Assembly: GCA_949130485.1 (NCBI GenBank)
Contig: OX422190.1
Coordinates: forward strand, 8,276,167-8,340,166
Reading direction: 5' to 3'
From: Agelas oroides
Lineage: Eukaryota > Porifera > Demospongiae > Agelasida > Agelasidae
DNA length: 64,000 nt
How positions within the stretch are numbered: position 1 is the stretch's first letter; each line of letters starts with the position of its first letter. A model generated the notes under the pieces. It was given only the letters and a program-made list of their open reading frames with translations. It ran no database searches and was not told the origin of the DNA. Below, one piece after another: positions 25,654 to 40,600 of the stretch. Made by a program: the position numbers and the translations under genes.

Positions 25654-28600
25654 CTATCTATCTATCTGTCTGTCTATCTATCTACTGTATAGCGGGTTAT
25701 TTCCATGGGGTGCTAATTTTCGTTATTTTCGTGGTCAACTCTGGTGTCACGAAATTTTCCACCCATGAAATTTTCTACCCACACTGTAGATCTGTCTACA
25801 CGTGCTAACATTCGGACTGGGCGACGTTCTTTTTCGCTACTTGTGTCCTGTTGACAGTGCCCTTGATCCGTAGGGTCCCCTTTCTCAAGCTGTCCCGTGT
25901 GTGGTGATGGAGGAAGTGAACAGAGAAGTGATGGAACAAGGCAGAAGCACGACCAAAAAACGGGGCCAGTACCTCTCGTTCAGGTATGCGAGCACCAACG
26001 GACTTCGTGCTTTGTAGACGTGGTAGCCTACCACGCAAGACTCGACACTGAAGTGCTCCATCTTTCCTCTAGTCTCGCGTAGCCAGACTCTTTCCAGTGA
26101 GAGTCTGGCTATGCGTTCCTCGCCGAAACAGCATCGCGTGTACCGAGTTCAAAGTTCACATTACGTTATATGCGAGCCACGAAATTTAAAACCACGAAAT
26201 TTAATTCTGAGGGCCTCTTCCAGCTTTTCACGAAAATTTCCACCCACGAAAATAACCCACTATACGATATCTATCTATCTATCTGTATAATATTGCACCT
26301 TTGACACCCATGTGAAGCTGCCAAGAGGAATGGAGTGCAACCATTCTTATCTCTGTCATCAAGTTTGCATCCCCTGTGGTACATATTGTGTGTGAAGCAT
26401 ATTTTATGGCTTTTTGGACCATACATGTCCAAGGAAATAAACAACAGATATGCAATAGCTAGTATTGGCATGACAGCTCTACCTCATCTCACACTATTTA
26501 GTCATGACATGATAGCTTCTGTTGCACGAAGAAAAAAAAACAAGGCATACATGAAAAGAGGATTTTCTGTTACCATCTTAAGATTGGAGAAACTTTCATT
26601 AAATCTTTGAGTGGAAAATTGCTTCACCCAAAGTGAAAATAAAAATGATTAGGGATGATTAGGGAAGAAATTAAATGACCTACATGTTCAGTATACATGC
26701 ACAGTTTCATGGCTTGTATAAATCTGTCTTCAGTATGTTAGTACAGTGTTTACATGTACCCAGTGGATTTTCACTGTGCCTTGAAATATATACTGTGCAA
26801 AATGAAAATGCTAAAAAAACTAGTTTTAGTGTTGGTCTGGTTCAACTTAAACACTGCTGCCTTCTGTGCTGTAATACAGCTTGGATGTACAAGTGTCTAC
26901 TGTATGGTTGGTAATTTTCGCGGGTACAAAAAAAACGAACCAAAATGCAGGTTTTAGAAATTTTCATGGTTTTAATTTTCGTGTTCAATGATTCCAGAAC
27001 CTGAATTTCTGCATACTCGACTGCTACAAGCTGAATGACATGTCTAGTATTGTCTGCTGAGAGAAATGGTAACCTCAGCTCTCTTCCTTCCAAACAAAGT
27101 GGTCAGGGTCAATGACAAGGCAGTATGAGTGGATGCATTGGCCATGTGCTACTAATATTATCATGGCGTACGGTAGTACACCATATGTAGGGATGACCCC
27201 GAAAAAAAATGGCGGCCACATTCAAAGTGCACAAATGACACGCTCGAAATGTCCGCATGGAAGACACAGTGGGAGGCCTACCTCAGCCTCTCAGGCCTCG
27301 CCACACAAGAGGACGCCAAACAGGTACAAGCACTAACCTTGTGTTTCTCTCGCGAAACCGTAACCATCGTCGAAAACCTTGGCCTCAGTGCCGACCAGCG
27401 AGGCAAAGTAGCAGAGATCATCGCGGCCTCTTCTTCTTTTGCTCACCACGATAGCACGACAACGGCTGAAGCTATTACAACGATTCAAACGCGAAAGATC
27501 AGCATAAATTACTGGGTATTGTACCCACCACTCATCGTTCTCAAAGAAAGAAGTCGAATTAATCGGCGATTCTCAGGTAACCCCACGCTTATGCTTGCTG
27601 CTATACGCCATTTTGTTAGAATAGAATATTCATAGCGATTACGTCAACAGAAGTTCAACAGCTACAGCACGTGAAGTTGGCATGCAGCTGCGGTTATTCT
27701 ACTTCCGTAGAGAACTTGACGATCGATTGATTCCCAAACGATTGCATATGTTGCTACTTTCATACAGCAGTTGACGTACTTGTGCTGGATTTGACAAGGA
27801 ACGCAGTATGCGTAACGTCCACAAGAAACGGGCGCGGGATAAGCAGAACTATCTGCGAAACAAAGAAAGCAAAAGGCAAGCGTCCCGTAACAAGTACTGG
27901 AAGAACCCGGAAAAACACTCTTACTCTCCAAGGGTTCCTTTACCACAGTTATGCCTTACCTCTTTGTGACCTATGTACCTGCCACCCACCATACACAACC
28001 TACACACACCTGCCCACAATGTATAACCAGCTATAGAAACTGTTCCTTGGACAACACACAACATACAGTGTTACAACCCTGTCATACAACAGAACAGGTA
28101 GACAGTCATGTATATACCACAGTGCCTTAGAACAACCACTCACACACACATGCACATATCCAATTAGACAACAGTTACACCCATGATTCCATTGTCAAGT
28201 GGATAAGTGCAAACAGCTAACATCCTCCAGAAATCCATCAACATCAACAATAAACTACATAACAAGTCATTTCACTTGGGGTGTGGTTACACAACAACAA
28301 AAAAAAAAAAACAGAAACAAGTCACAAAAAAGTTTGCCAAACGCAAACAAGCACATGTAGGGATGAAATCCTCAAAAACCAACCAAACAAGACGGGAACG
28401 ACACCACAATACTTTTACACCATCCCTACATCTTGTGCCATTTTGCCACCTGTACACAACACAAAACCCTCTACATTTGTACTTATTAGCCCACACCAAC
28501 CACAAACAAACATAGTACTTCACTCCATTCAACTATCTCACAAAATAACCCATCCTTCACAAAGCATTACAAAATTACCACTACTCACTTCACAGCCACC

Positions 28601-31600
28601 TGTATACAAGACAACCCATATCTATCATGCTAAACAGGCATAAAACTTAACAACATAATGCACATTCCAACATAACACACACACTCACCACTCCTCACTC
28701 ACTCCACACCTTCTACACACAACTTGGACCATACCTGCTACACTCAGTAGCAACCACCAACAACACAACATACTCACTATGCACAACACACCCACGCCAC
28801 ACCCTTCCATCTACAAGACAACCCTCTTCTACACACAACTAAAAAACAAATACAAACACACAGTTTTGGCAAAATGGCACAAGATGTAGGGATGGTGTAA
28901 AAGTATTGTGGTGTCGTTCCCGTCTTGTTTGGTTGGTTTTTGAGGATTTCATCCCTACATGTGCTTGTTTGCGTTTGGCAAACTTTTTTGTGACTTGTAG
29001 ACAAATCCAGATGAACCTTGCAGAGAGCACTTCAACTATGATGAAGGACTGGCATTCTCAGATCACTGGATTACAGTGATAAGGAGCAGGAAGGCAGGAG
29101 CAATTACTGCCAAAATTTGACCTCCAGTGATATACCCTGAGTCCTTTTATGTTGTAAGTCACAATAGTACATAGCATGTGTTCATACACTTGATTAATTG
29201 TACACCCCTTTCCTGAGAGAATTTGCATACTCAAATAGATTCATACACATTTCATTAGCATTAACACATTCACTCACTTCCTAAGCAGTAGTCTCACTAG
29301 CTCTCTGTTTCCTTCCTCACTTCTACAAGCCCAATGTAAGACTGTTCCATTGTCATAGGCTCTTGCCCTGGGATCTGCATTTATGAAAACATTGCTTTGT
29401 GAAGTGTGCTTAATTTAATCTTAGTATTCTATTGCTATTTACCTTGGCCTGTGTTTTAAAAAATGGCCATTTTAATAATACACAAAGTAATTTGTGAGAA
29501 AAAAAAACACAGGAAAAAAAAGTACTGCTACTTTGGCTCCAAATAAAAAAGTTGGGGAGAAAATCTTTTTGTCCAGTTTTAAATAATCCTATTATATAAT
29601 ACACACCATTACACTGTACAAAGCCCATGCACTACACTCTAGACAGTGCTTCACTATGCGGTATCAGCTCTTAATCCCATACTTGCACCATTCTCAATCA
29701 GCATTTTGACAATGTCCAGCCATCCATGATATGCAGCCCAGTGCAAAGCCGTTCCACCTTCATTTTCATCTCTGCAATGATCCACATTGCGACGATGACT
29801 CTTAAGCCATCTCTGAATGTTGCGTGTGTATCCTCCCTGAATAGAAGCATGCAGTAGTGTGATAGAAACATGAAGGTTTGTTGCAATGCAGCCTTAATTG
29901 TATACTGCACATACCTATGGCAGATTATTCATAGGTACCAGACACTTGCACAGTACAAGCTATGAACTGTAAGGACTTGCACATGAGGCAGCTTGAATTG
30001 ATCACAGACAGTTGACACAAGGCATTAATTATCCAGTTGCTTGCTACAGGCATGGTCTATGACCTGTATGTTCAGTGAGCAGCTTGGCTGTCTGCAACTC
30101 TGTAGGTACTTATGCTGGCTTGATAGCTACCAACAACCTCAGATGTTTTATCTCCATACCTCTATGATACATTTCTCCAGCTTAGGAAATTTAGCTCTGG
30201 GTAGAAGATGGCGGTCATCCAACATCCTTGCCAATTTCCATGTCTTTTGCCTCCCCACAACAGCAAAGTCCAGTGGGGTGTAGCCTTTAATGGATCTTAA
30301 AAACCACAAAAACAACAACAAAAAAAAAAGAACAGTATTCAGTAAACATGACGTCATGCCATTATCACCAAACAGCTAACCATTATACCAAAACAAGAAA
30401 AGTATACTATCCCATTTTGCCTACTACCTTGATGACCAGCAATCCATATTATGTGGTCTTTTGTCATTAATAAATCCTGACATTTGCTTATGTAAGTTTT
30501 TCTCTTGGTCAACATCTGGAATCATGCCAACATGTATAATAGAGCTGAATACAATGTATGCAAGCCAAATACAATAGGGCGAGCCTGAGCGAGCCCCACA
30601 CTAGCGAGTTGAACTGTGATTTCTCTTTTATACATTTATCTGGCGTACATATTCCATAACTATGTCTTCTAGGACTGCAATTTAACTCAACTACATGCAG
30701 ACAATAAGATTTTCCATGATTCTGCATGCTGATGTTGACAGTACAGCCAGGTCAAGTGTTTCAGAATGGACGGGTAGCTATTCAGATGTAGCCAAAGTGT
30801 GAGCAGGCCAGACTTCATATGTGTACCGATTTTCACCTAGAGTAGCTGCTTAGGCAGAACAAATGGTCTATTGTGTAGTACTCTTTATGTAACGGACTGA
30901 TTGTGTATAGGTTGCTCATAGAGAGTACAGAGTGGCAATCTTTGCTGGCGATGGGGATATACATAGTCTGTACACTGTGACCTGGTAATGCACCGGTGAA
31001 GCCTTGCTAGCCAGATGATGCTGCTCTGCATTGCCCACTCAGGCACACCTCACAATGTTCAACATTTCCACTAATATTACATGAACAGTAAAGGGCATTC
31101 ACTTTCCCGCTACCTTGCACTCGGATCAGCTTTGGCTTCCTTCAGGAGTTTGACAACCTTTTGGTGCCCTTGCCAACAAGCATAGTGGAGAGCAGTGTAC
31201 CCCTCACTGTTAGTGGAATCAACTTGAACCTTGGTCTCTTCATCACCAGTTCTAAAATACAGATTGTGACATCCTTGCAAAAGCTATAATTATCAAAACG
31301 TTGTTAATTAACACACAGAGGAAATATGATTGTCACAAAGTATCTACCGTATAGCGGGTTATTTTCGTGGGTGGAGATTTTCATGAAAAGCTGCAAGAGG
31401 CCCTCAGAATTAAATTTCGTGGTTCTAAATTTTGTGGCACGATATTATACTTTTGTTCGCATATAACGTCATGTGAACTTTGAACTTGGTACACACAATG
31501 CGAATTTGGTTTCAACGAGGAATGCGTAGCCAGACTCTCGCCAGAAAGAGTCTGACTACACGAGACTAGAGGGAAAATGGAGCGCTTCGGTGTCGAGTCT

Positions 31601-34600
31601 TGCGTGGGAGGCTACCATGTCTTCAAACCATGAACTCCGTTGGTGCTCACATACCTGAACGAGAGGTACTGGCCCCATTTTTTGGTCGTGCTTCTGCCTT
31701 GTTCACTTCTCTCGGTTCACTTCCTCCATCACACGCGGGATAACTTGAGAAAGGGGACCCTACGGATCAAGGGCACTGTCAACAAGGCACAAGTAGCGAA
31801 AAAGAGCTATAAAAAAAGTCGCCCAGTCCGAACATTAGCACGTGTAGACAGAGCTGCAGTGTGGGTGGAAAATTTCGTGGGTGGAAAATTTCGTGACACC
31901 GGGGTTAACCACGAAAATAACAAATAAAATTAGCACCCCACGGAAATAACCCGCTATACAGTATCTACTACTGAAGGTAACTCACATAGGTTGTGTTCTC
32001 TTTGTAACATACTTCTCCAGCAACATTTCCACCATTTCATCATTTTCTTTTCCGCTTTTGCATGCCCAGTGCAGGATAGTTTCACCATTTTTGTCCATCA
32101 CTTTATGGCCTGTGGTATGTGAGATACAGTATAAAGCTACACAAATATCAAAACAGATCAAGGACAAATTTTGGTATATTTCATAGCATCTCCTACAGTG
32201 ATAAGCTTCAAAACTACAGTGGAACTGAGCAAAGCCTAAGGTAGTCAATTGTTTTTTTGTTTTTTTTTACAACTGCAGACATAACCTGAGAAGATGGCAC
32301 CCAGCTACTAAACAATGCAACTACAATCATTTGAGGACACTTAAAATGGGACTAGCTCTGGACTAGCTCAATTCTCCCTGACTCCCAATACTATGAGAGA
32401 TGCCAGCTTATGTTGCAAACCACCAGGCTCTGTTTCTCTCCCTCCATCATGCAAGATATTCCCTCCCACCCCCCTACTGGAGAGGGGTGCGGTGAAGCTT
32501 TGCATCTCCGGACCTAGGTCCATTGGGTGTTTAAGTGAAGCTGTATGACATCATATGGCCATAGCAACAGTTGCTATGCTTTCCACAATTCCGATTGGTG
32601 TGCTGCAATGCAACAGATCCCAGGCTAGCAACGGGGTGCTTTATGAGCGCACAGAAAAATATGACCCATATATCCCTTGAATACTGCTGTCTGATTGGTC
32701 AGAGTAGACTAAGTTAAAAGTATATGTATATCTGTACATGTCATGCTACATTAGTTTCACCATTAGAGACTCAGACAACAAAGTGTATTGACGCACTTGC
32801 TCCCTGTTTAAAAAGTTGCTCAGCAATTTCCATCTTCCCATAGTAAGCTGCCCAATGCAGAGCTGTTCCACCGCTAACTTCAAAGTCACTGCTGATGAGT
32901 TTTCCCCCTCTCCTACGATTGATATCCAACACTGACATATCCTTCACTGCTGTCTCTTCACCATGTCTGATGGACTTTGTTGGTAGGAATGTGCAACATA
33001 AACAATAAAAACTCTTTCTTAACAAAATCTGAGATGCTAAGGCAAATCAATATGCAGATAACAATCTACATGCATAAATGAACCATTCTACAGTTGGCTA
33101 AACCACATGTACCCTAGGATTCACCACCGATTATCAAGCTAGTGATCAAGTAAATATATATACATATGCTTACTCTATAACTTTTGTACTTTGCTATACA
33201 TGTACCGTAGTGTCCCGCTAATACGCCCCCTTCGAAAATACGTCCCCCCCCTCTTTTCCGCCAAAGTTCCTGCACAGGGTAGTTTGACTCGTTATAACGC
33301 CCCCCGGTGAGCGTCTTCTGGAACATCAAAACTACACGTGCTTACTATACGTTGCAAGTGCGTTCAGTAAGACTATAGTAGTCGGTGAATCTTTTGTAAG
33401 TTTTGTGGCTTTTAGAAAAGCCGGTTAGATGTTCCAAGTTTTAAGCTGCTAGTTTAGCAAACAGGTTTATCAGTCTGTCAAGGTGTTTTTGTTTCCCTCT
33501 GAAGATGTACACGCACGGAACCACGAGTCCTTTCCCATCAACTTCAGAACGTCTTCTGTCACCATTGATGATGCAAGTCATCTCGCTGCCACTCTTGTGC
33601 AAGAAATACCAGCAGACTCTGGAAATTTCCCGTGGTACATGACCGACAGTGTTGCCGTTCTTGAGGACAGCTACAGCGAAGTCGTCGTGAATGTTATTGA
33701 CCTCGCGCGTTGAACTGGCAGCTCTTCTCCGATGTAGGGAGACCACGCAGCTTTGTAAACGTGATGTCCGCGAACAGTACTCTCGATCCTGAAAGTCGTC
33801 GCCATAGTTAGTTGGAAGTGTCCTAATTGCGTACATAGCACTTGCGTAAAATCTTTTGGGGGGGGGCTTATAGTCGAGACTAATTGCATCCTCGAATATA
33901 AGCCCCCCCCCCTCCCCCCACTTTAGGCGGGATGTAGTGTACAAAATGGGGGGGGCGTATTAACGGGACACTATGGTATATGTTGATGTCTTACGTCCAC
34001 AATGAAAGTTTCCAGTATTGGGCCAGCATCTCGGGGCAGCAAGTGGTCCTTGTCCAGCAAATTAATCAGATTTTTCTTGCCAGATTTGAATGCTATACCC
34101 ACTGGAGTTTCACCATGCAGAGCTCTGACAGTGTAAAATAACAAACAAAATTTAGTGAAGAAATACTAATAGCAAAGCGTAAGAACTCAACATCTGGTGT
34201 GATGCACCAGCAGAAAGGGGGAGATGAGTGGGTGTCACTCAAAGGATGACAGTAATTACTGTTGTAGCAGGCTATAGAAAGCCCTAGGTCAGCACTGGGT
34301 GGGCCATGTGCTATCAACCAAAGAGTGACAGTGCACGGCAGCTGTTATGGCTTGCAAGCTGTAGAAAGCGTTCAGTTGGCAATGGGTATGTGATTTCTCT
34401 CATCCTTAGCGCAAGTTGGCTTAGAAAACACGCCTCTCACCTATAGTAGGGACTCTATAAGCTTCTGGAATAGAATGGCTGAAAGTACCTAGATCAAGCT
34501 TCAAAGTCACTTCTAAAGAATGAATTCAGTAGATCGTCAGTTTAACAATTAGTTTGTTGATACTTGCTATCTTCCAATGAACTGGTTTAATAACATTTGC

Positions 34601-37600
34601 ATGTGACAACTTACTGTGCAGTTCTGTCTGCCTTAGCATCAAGCAGAAGTTCAGCAACACTAAGGTTCTTCCTCAAACAAGCATAGTGAAGAGCTGTGTA
34701 TCCTTCCACATCAGCAAAATTGACATCAACACTAGGTTAAGGGTAATATGAATTTAAAGATATGTGAATAGATGGGAGAGACCATAAGTAGCTGTTAGTA
34801 AATCAAGTTTGAGTCCCACATTGTGAACATATGCACATGTCATAGACGACCAGCAACTGTCTTATAGCTTCTTTCAAGTCATACACCTAGGCCTGAAGAC
34901 TTGAGTTTTTGCTGTTAGAACTGTGTGGATCATTTACACCATAAAACTAGCTTTGCTTATTTTATGCCAATACAAGATTGGAGTCTACTAAATGAGTCAT
35001 CACATAATTGTCCAGCTACCTAATGTTTCAATCTGACTTATTTATTCCTATTCTATGTGAGAATGCAGATCATTACATTGGTGCATTCAGCCTCTGTGTG
35101 AGAACTGGAACAGAAATACTGCCTTGTAAACTACTACCATGTTTCTTCAATCAGACACCACACTTGAATAGTAGCCGCATAATTGGAAGCTCTGAGCGAA
35201 AGAAATGCCACCCTTGGATAGTAGCCACAACTAGTATACACGCAACACAAACACGTACTCTACGACTGTTTCCATGCAAGGTTGACAGCAGGACTTACAG
35301 GCTGTGCGTACTACTGCCAGCGTCTATCACCAATCGGATTGTGGTTAGCTGCAGTGAAGTCAAATGTCTGCCCAATGGTGCAAATGGCTCCATAGCCCCA
35401 ACCCTAGCTGTATCACCCACATGTACCCATCACTGTGGGCTTTCAACGCTGCCCTTGAATAGTAGCCACACAAAAATGAATAGTGAAAAAAATACCTAGT
35501 AGATGTGACGTTTGATTGTGAAAATATCACAAGATTATGTAGTGGTTCATAAGCTCTTGCCAATACTCACCATACTATTTTAACAAGTAATCAAGTGGGT
35601 TTTGGTGTGCAGTAGGAGAAACATACTTATTTTTGGGCGTAGACACAAAGATTTAACACTATATGTATGCATGTATGTATGTATGCATGCATTTGTGTAT
35701 GTACGTATGTATGTATGTATGTATGTATGTATGTATATATGTTAATGAAGCCCGAGGGATTGGTCGAATGTCACCAGACCCTCTCCTCTCGGGTGGGGTC
35801 TGGGCACGAGTATGTAGGTAGTTATGTATGTATGTCTATTGAATGCGACCAAATCTTTGAACTTGAATAACACAAAGTGGAACTGGTGGATGTGATAATG
35901 GATGTGGCAGTGGGTTGCTAGGGTTGTAACATGCAACAATTAAGTGGGGTACATTTTCCACATGGAGGAGCAATCACCTTTAAAGCTCACACTGTTCTGT
36001 TTGGAGAATATAACTAGTATATCTAGGTATGTATGTATATATATATATGTATGTATGTACAAACAAGGTGGCATGAATGTATAATGCAACATAAACAACT
36101 CACTTATTCACTAGGAAATTTACAAGCTCTTCAAACGTTTTGTGACCCTTGCATGCCCAGTGTAAGACACTTTCTTTTTTGCTGGTGAGAACATACAAAC
36201 CTGAAACATGCACAAGAAACTTTCATAAATACATCTGTACCAGAATGACCATGAAATGGCAGCTGTGTACAGTATGTGTCTTTGAAACTGCACTTTGAAA
36301 AGCACTTCCACTACTGTGCCACAAAGCTCTGAAAGACAAAAAACAGGTTTCGGTATGAAGGTCCTACAACAAGGCAACAAGAGCAGTGTCTCAGCCTGTG
36401 CATGATAAGGAGGACCACCAGCCTTGACTGAGAATTTTCTTACCCAAAGCTCCAAGCATTCATGTGCTTTCATCCTGTCGCTAAACCGATCAACCACCAT
36501 TTCTGCCAGGTTTTATATAGTGGCATTATCAAGTTGTAATCAAAAGAAGTCACAAGTGGTAAAAATAATGAAAGTAATAACCACAGGGCGTATTAATTGT
36601 CTTCAGTGTGATTAAATCAACAGTATTCAGAAGGCTCAAATGGAGAATGTGCATGTAAATTGCGGTATGAGAGGACGGGATTAACTGCACATAACATTCA
36701 TTCAATAAAGCTCCCAAAGTATAAAACTGGAATTGCAATATGTGATTTTAGAATACAAGACAGTACTTTTGTGTAGTGTGACAAGGTGAATAATACTGTC
36801 GTTTTAGTAAACTTGCAAGTAGCAAAGCAACAAGCAGAGGAAGCCCTAATGGGAAAAGGCAGGAAGTCTATCTTGGTGGGTCTTCCAACCACTGTAAGAT
36901 CCACTCAAGGTCAAAGATTTCAAAATCAGCTGTTTCATTTTGGTTTTCCGCTTTACTCTACTATTGCAAGTTTTACTAAAACAATGGCATCATTTAGAGC
37001 CAATTTGTGATAAATTGAGCTCTGTTTAAAGCACATTAGAATGCTTGGATACTCTCAGCAGAGATACATGCACGCAGTCACGAACCTGCTTTTTTCTCAA
37101 TGAGTGCATCCACAATAGCAGGCTTCCCATAGTACGCTGCCCAATGCAGAGCTGTTCCACCCTCCAGCACCAAACCATTTTTGATGGCAAGACCTCCTCT
37201 GTAACGATTCACCTCATCTCCTGATCTCCTTCCATCCAACCACTTTTGAAACCCTCGTACATCTCCACTCTTTATTCTCTACACAAAGTAAAAATTAACA
37301 TATCCTATTGGCTCCAAAGATAGTCAGTATAAAGACAAACAACTATAAGAATGGACATGCACACACTTCAATGATGTCTTCCTGAAGGACAGGATCACTT
37401 GTTCTGGGTAGCAGGTGTTTCGGGTCTAGCAAATCAAGTATTCCATCTGAGTCTTCATTCAGCAGGTGCAGTGGAGTGCAGTTACTGTCATTTCTACATA
37501 ATGTATACAGTAACACAACAAGGTGGATGTCTATTAATAACTACCTATGCTATAAATTAATTATCTTTATAATGGATACTGAAGAAGAAAGTAACTTCAA

Positions 37601-40600
37601 ATAAATTAACATATACAGCTACATAACAAGATACCTGTTTGCATTAATTATTTTTATCCACCTATTTTTATTCCTGGTACTATACAATTGCATTTCAGTT
37701 CTTTGATAAAGAAAGAAGGACTCAAAAAGTCAGTACTTCACTATGTACATAGTAGCAGTGTGGATCATTAATCATTCTGCACATTGTTCTATTGCAGCTT
37801 CTGTTAATCAGTGAACTTGAAAAGCAAGACAGAATGTTGTCAATGAGCATACAGATAAACATCAGGTGGAAAACAACAAAAGGCAGAGAAGGTAGCTTAA
37901 CAAGTACCATATGATGTAATAAATATTGAAGACATGGTCTGGAATTGAGACATTCAAGCCCTTTCTCTGCTAAACTATCCACCTATGTTTAGGATAATAT
38001 TTTATAATACAATTGTACAAGAGAGCTAGAGGGAAATTTCAGTCTGTTACCAAGGTAACAAATGACACTATATGGAAGGACTGTATCCTCAGTCTTCCCA
38101 CACATACTTTGCATTTGGGTCTGCCCCTGCATTTATCAACTGCTGCACAAGTTCCTTGTTGTTATCAAAGCAGGCATAGTGGAGAGGTGTCCAGCCCTTT
38201 CTGTCTGGGAGCTCAGCAAGTGGTTTTGGTCTTGGATGTCGGTCATCAGTTCTGTGAATTTACATAATGAGATGCACCAATCAGTTTGATTACCTGCCAT
38301 GCAACTATTAAATGACTAAGAACAACAAACAACATAATTAAGTTATAGGCTTATGAAAATGTCTTATAATAGTTGGTTCAGTGTGAGAATTGTGAAACTG
38401 TAAAAACATGCAGGGGATAGGAAACAGGGCGAGAGAATGGAAGTCTGCAGTCACCAACTTTACAAAGCCACAAAAGAGCACAATGAGAAGTGCTACTTTT
38501 GCTCCTATGGCCAATCAATCCTGTGTGCTTTTAGGTCACTTAGCATGCTAGGTAAGACAAAGGGGCAAGTTAGGCACTTTCATGCACGTTGGTAAGTTTC
38601 ACTAGCAACTTTGTTATTGTGCCAGCTGGCGCTGTTACCATGCAGTACATATGCACTATTTGGTGTATGAGCCATACAGCCATACGAACTCACCTGACAG
38701 TCAACAATTTCCCAACAAGTTCCTTATTCTTCACCTTGGACTGACAGGCCCAGTGCAGGACAGTCTCCCCACCTTTTGCTTTCTCATAGGGATCTAAACA
38801 CAGTATCAGTGGAACACAGCAGTGGTATGCCGTTAAGGTTACGGGATACAGTTTGCTCATTAATGTTTATGAAAAAATATTACCTTCCTTTTCTCCGTGC
38901 AGGATCCAGGCATGCATGCATTTAACTTTACCGCTAAAAAAAGTTGCATTAGCCTGTAACAGCCGTGCTGGTTGGATGGGCGGAGCAGGCAATTTGATAG
39001 CAGTGCCTGCGGTTAACAGTCCGCGTACGAAGTACTGATTTCGGCGTCAGTTATTTCCTGTTGGAAGAACATCTTACCGTATAATTACACTGTATCTGAA
39101 TTCTACGAAGACAGGCGCAGGGCGGCTCGAAGAGTTTTCGCCGAGACGACTTACCGTTTTTGATATACGCCTAGATATAGTCGCTTGGTCGGTCGAAAAC
39201 CACCTGGGTTTTACATAGAAACGTGTGTCACTCGCTTCCCCTGGCACACAGCGACGAAGTTGCTCCGAGCCGCCCTCAAGTAAGTTGAGTATTACCCGTA
39301 GGTGTTGCAAAGTTGTACCTGCAATCCTCTCTGAAGACAAAATCTGACGCCAAAAGTCACGAACTTTGTCATCGCCGCTCGCCTTGGTACGCTGTACATA
39401 AGAATTGATACTATACTGGTTAAATGGTACTCATAGTACTGTTATATGTCGCTTCTATTGCGTGCTGTAACTGGTTCCTGCACGGAGAAAAGGAAGGTAA
39501 TATTTTCTCATGAATATTAATGAGCAAACTGTATCCCGTAACCTTAATAGCCAACCATAAAAAAATATCTTTTGATATACTCATGGCAAAGAAAGATTTT
39601 GAAGGTCTTTCCCTATCAAGCTTTATATGTTCAAACAGTATACTAGAATCAGTATTGCTGTATTTTGGTTGCCTGATATATAACCAGCAAGCAGTTACAA
39701 CATCTTTTGCAGTGATTGCATCACATACCTGCTCCATTGTCGAGGAGTAGTTCGGCGATTTCTAGCTTCCCATAGTAAGCTGCCCAGTGTAGAGCAGTTC
39801 CATCACCAACAAAGAAGTGTCCATGTGAAGCTCTCCCACCTTTGTACTCATTTGCTTTTGTTCCCTCCTTCTCTAGCCATTGTTGCACTGCAGACTTATC
39901 CTTACATTCAATGGCCTTGTGTGTGGTAATAAAGATAACAGTGCACATTAAGTACATCCTAGGAAAAATTTTGTGGTTAGCAGTATAGAAATAAATTTCA
40001 TGAATATCGCCAAAGTAGAACTGCTGCAATGTGCATGCAAGCGTCTTCTCAATTTTCAGCTCAGCTCTTTCTCGTGCTCAGATCCGGATCTATCTGGATT
40101 TGGGTATGAGACTAAGAATTTTTAATGTGTCTAATTTTTGTCGGTGCACAGAAACGACAAAAATTAATCAAAGTGAAAATTTTACAGACTAATATTTTTA
40201 TGGGCAAAATTTCCTGATCTACGGTATATCCTAGCAATAGCTCCATATTTGCAATGAAACTAGAACAATAATTGTACTTGATTTGGCATTAGTTGACCAT
40301 GCCATATCAGTGCCTTATGAAATTTATGTAGGCTTTCCATATATCTTCATCTGTACACCTATACGTATGTATATAAGGCACACTCTGCAGTTGGTGCTAT
40401 GATATCCTTGAAGATTTATATAACTGAGTAAAGGCAATAAAAGCAAGGAAGCTTCTATCCAAATCAAGTTTCTCAAGTTTGTGCTATCCCTAGTTGTCTT
40501 TGACAGATTATTTTCATGCTCCAAAAACCTCTTAGTATGCGCTACAAATCACTCAAATTGACTTCGCTAAGGTTGTATCCACTAGTTTAAAAGGACGGAG

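Noticed and set aside
28207..28643. Several overlapping open frames of 80-120 codons (also at 61546-61979)
   Set aside because: They lie in CA-rich low-complexity sequence inside a mobile element, occur on both strands and in all frames, and have composition-driven peptides.
33441..33944. 167-codon minus-strand frame
   Set aside because: It lies inside the TIR element at 33203-33976, overlaps frames on the other strand, and is composed of element sequence; no domain was recognised.
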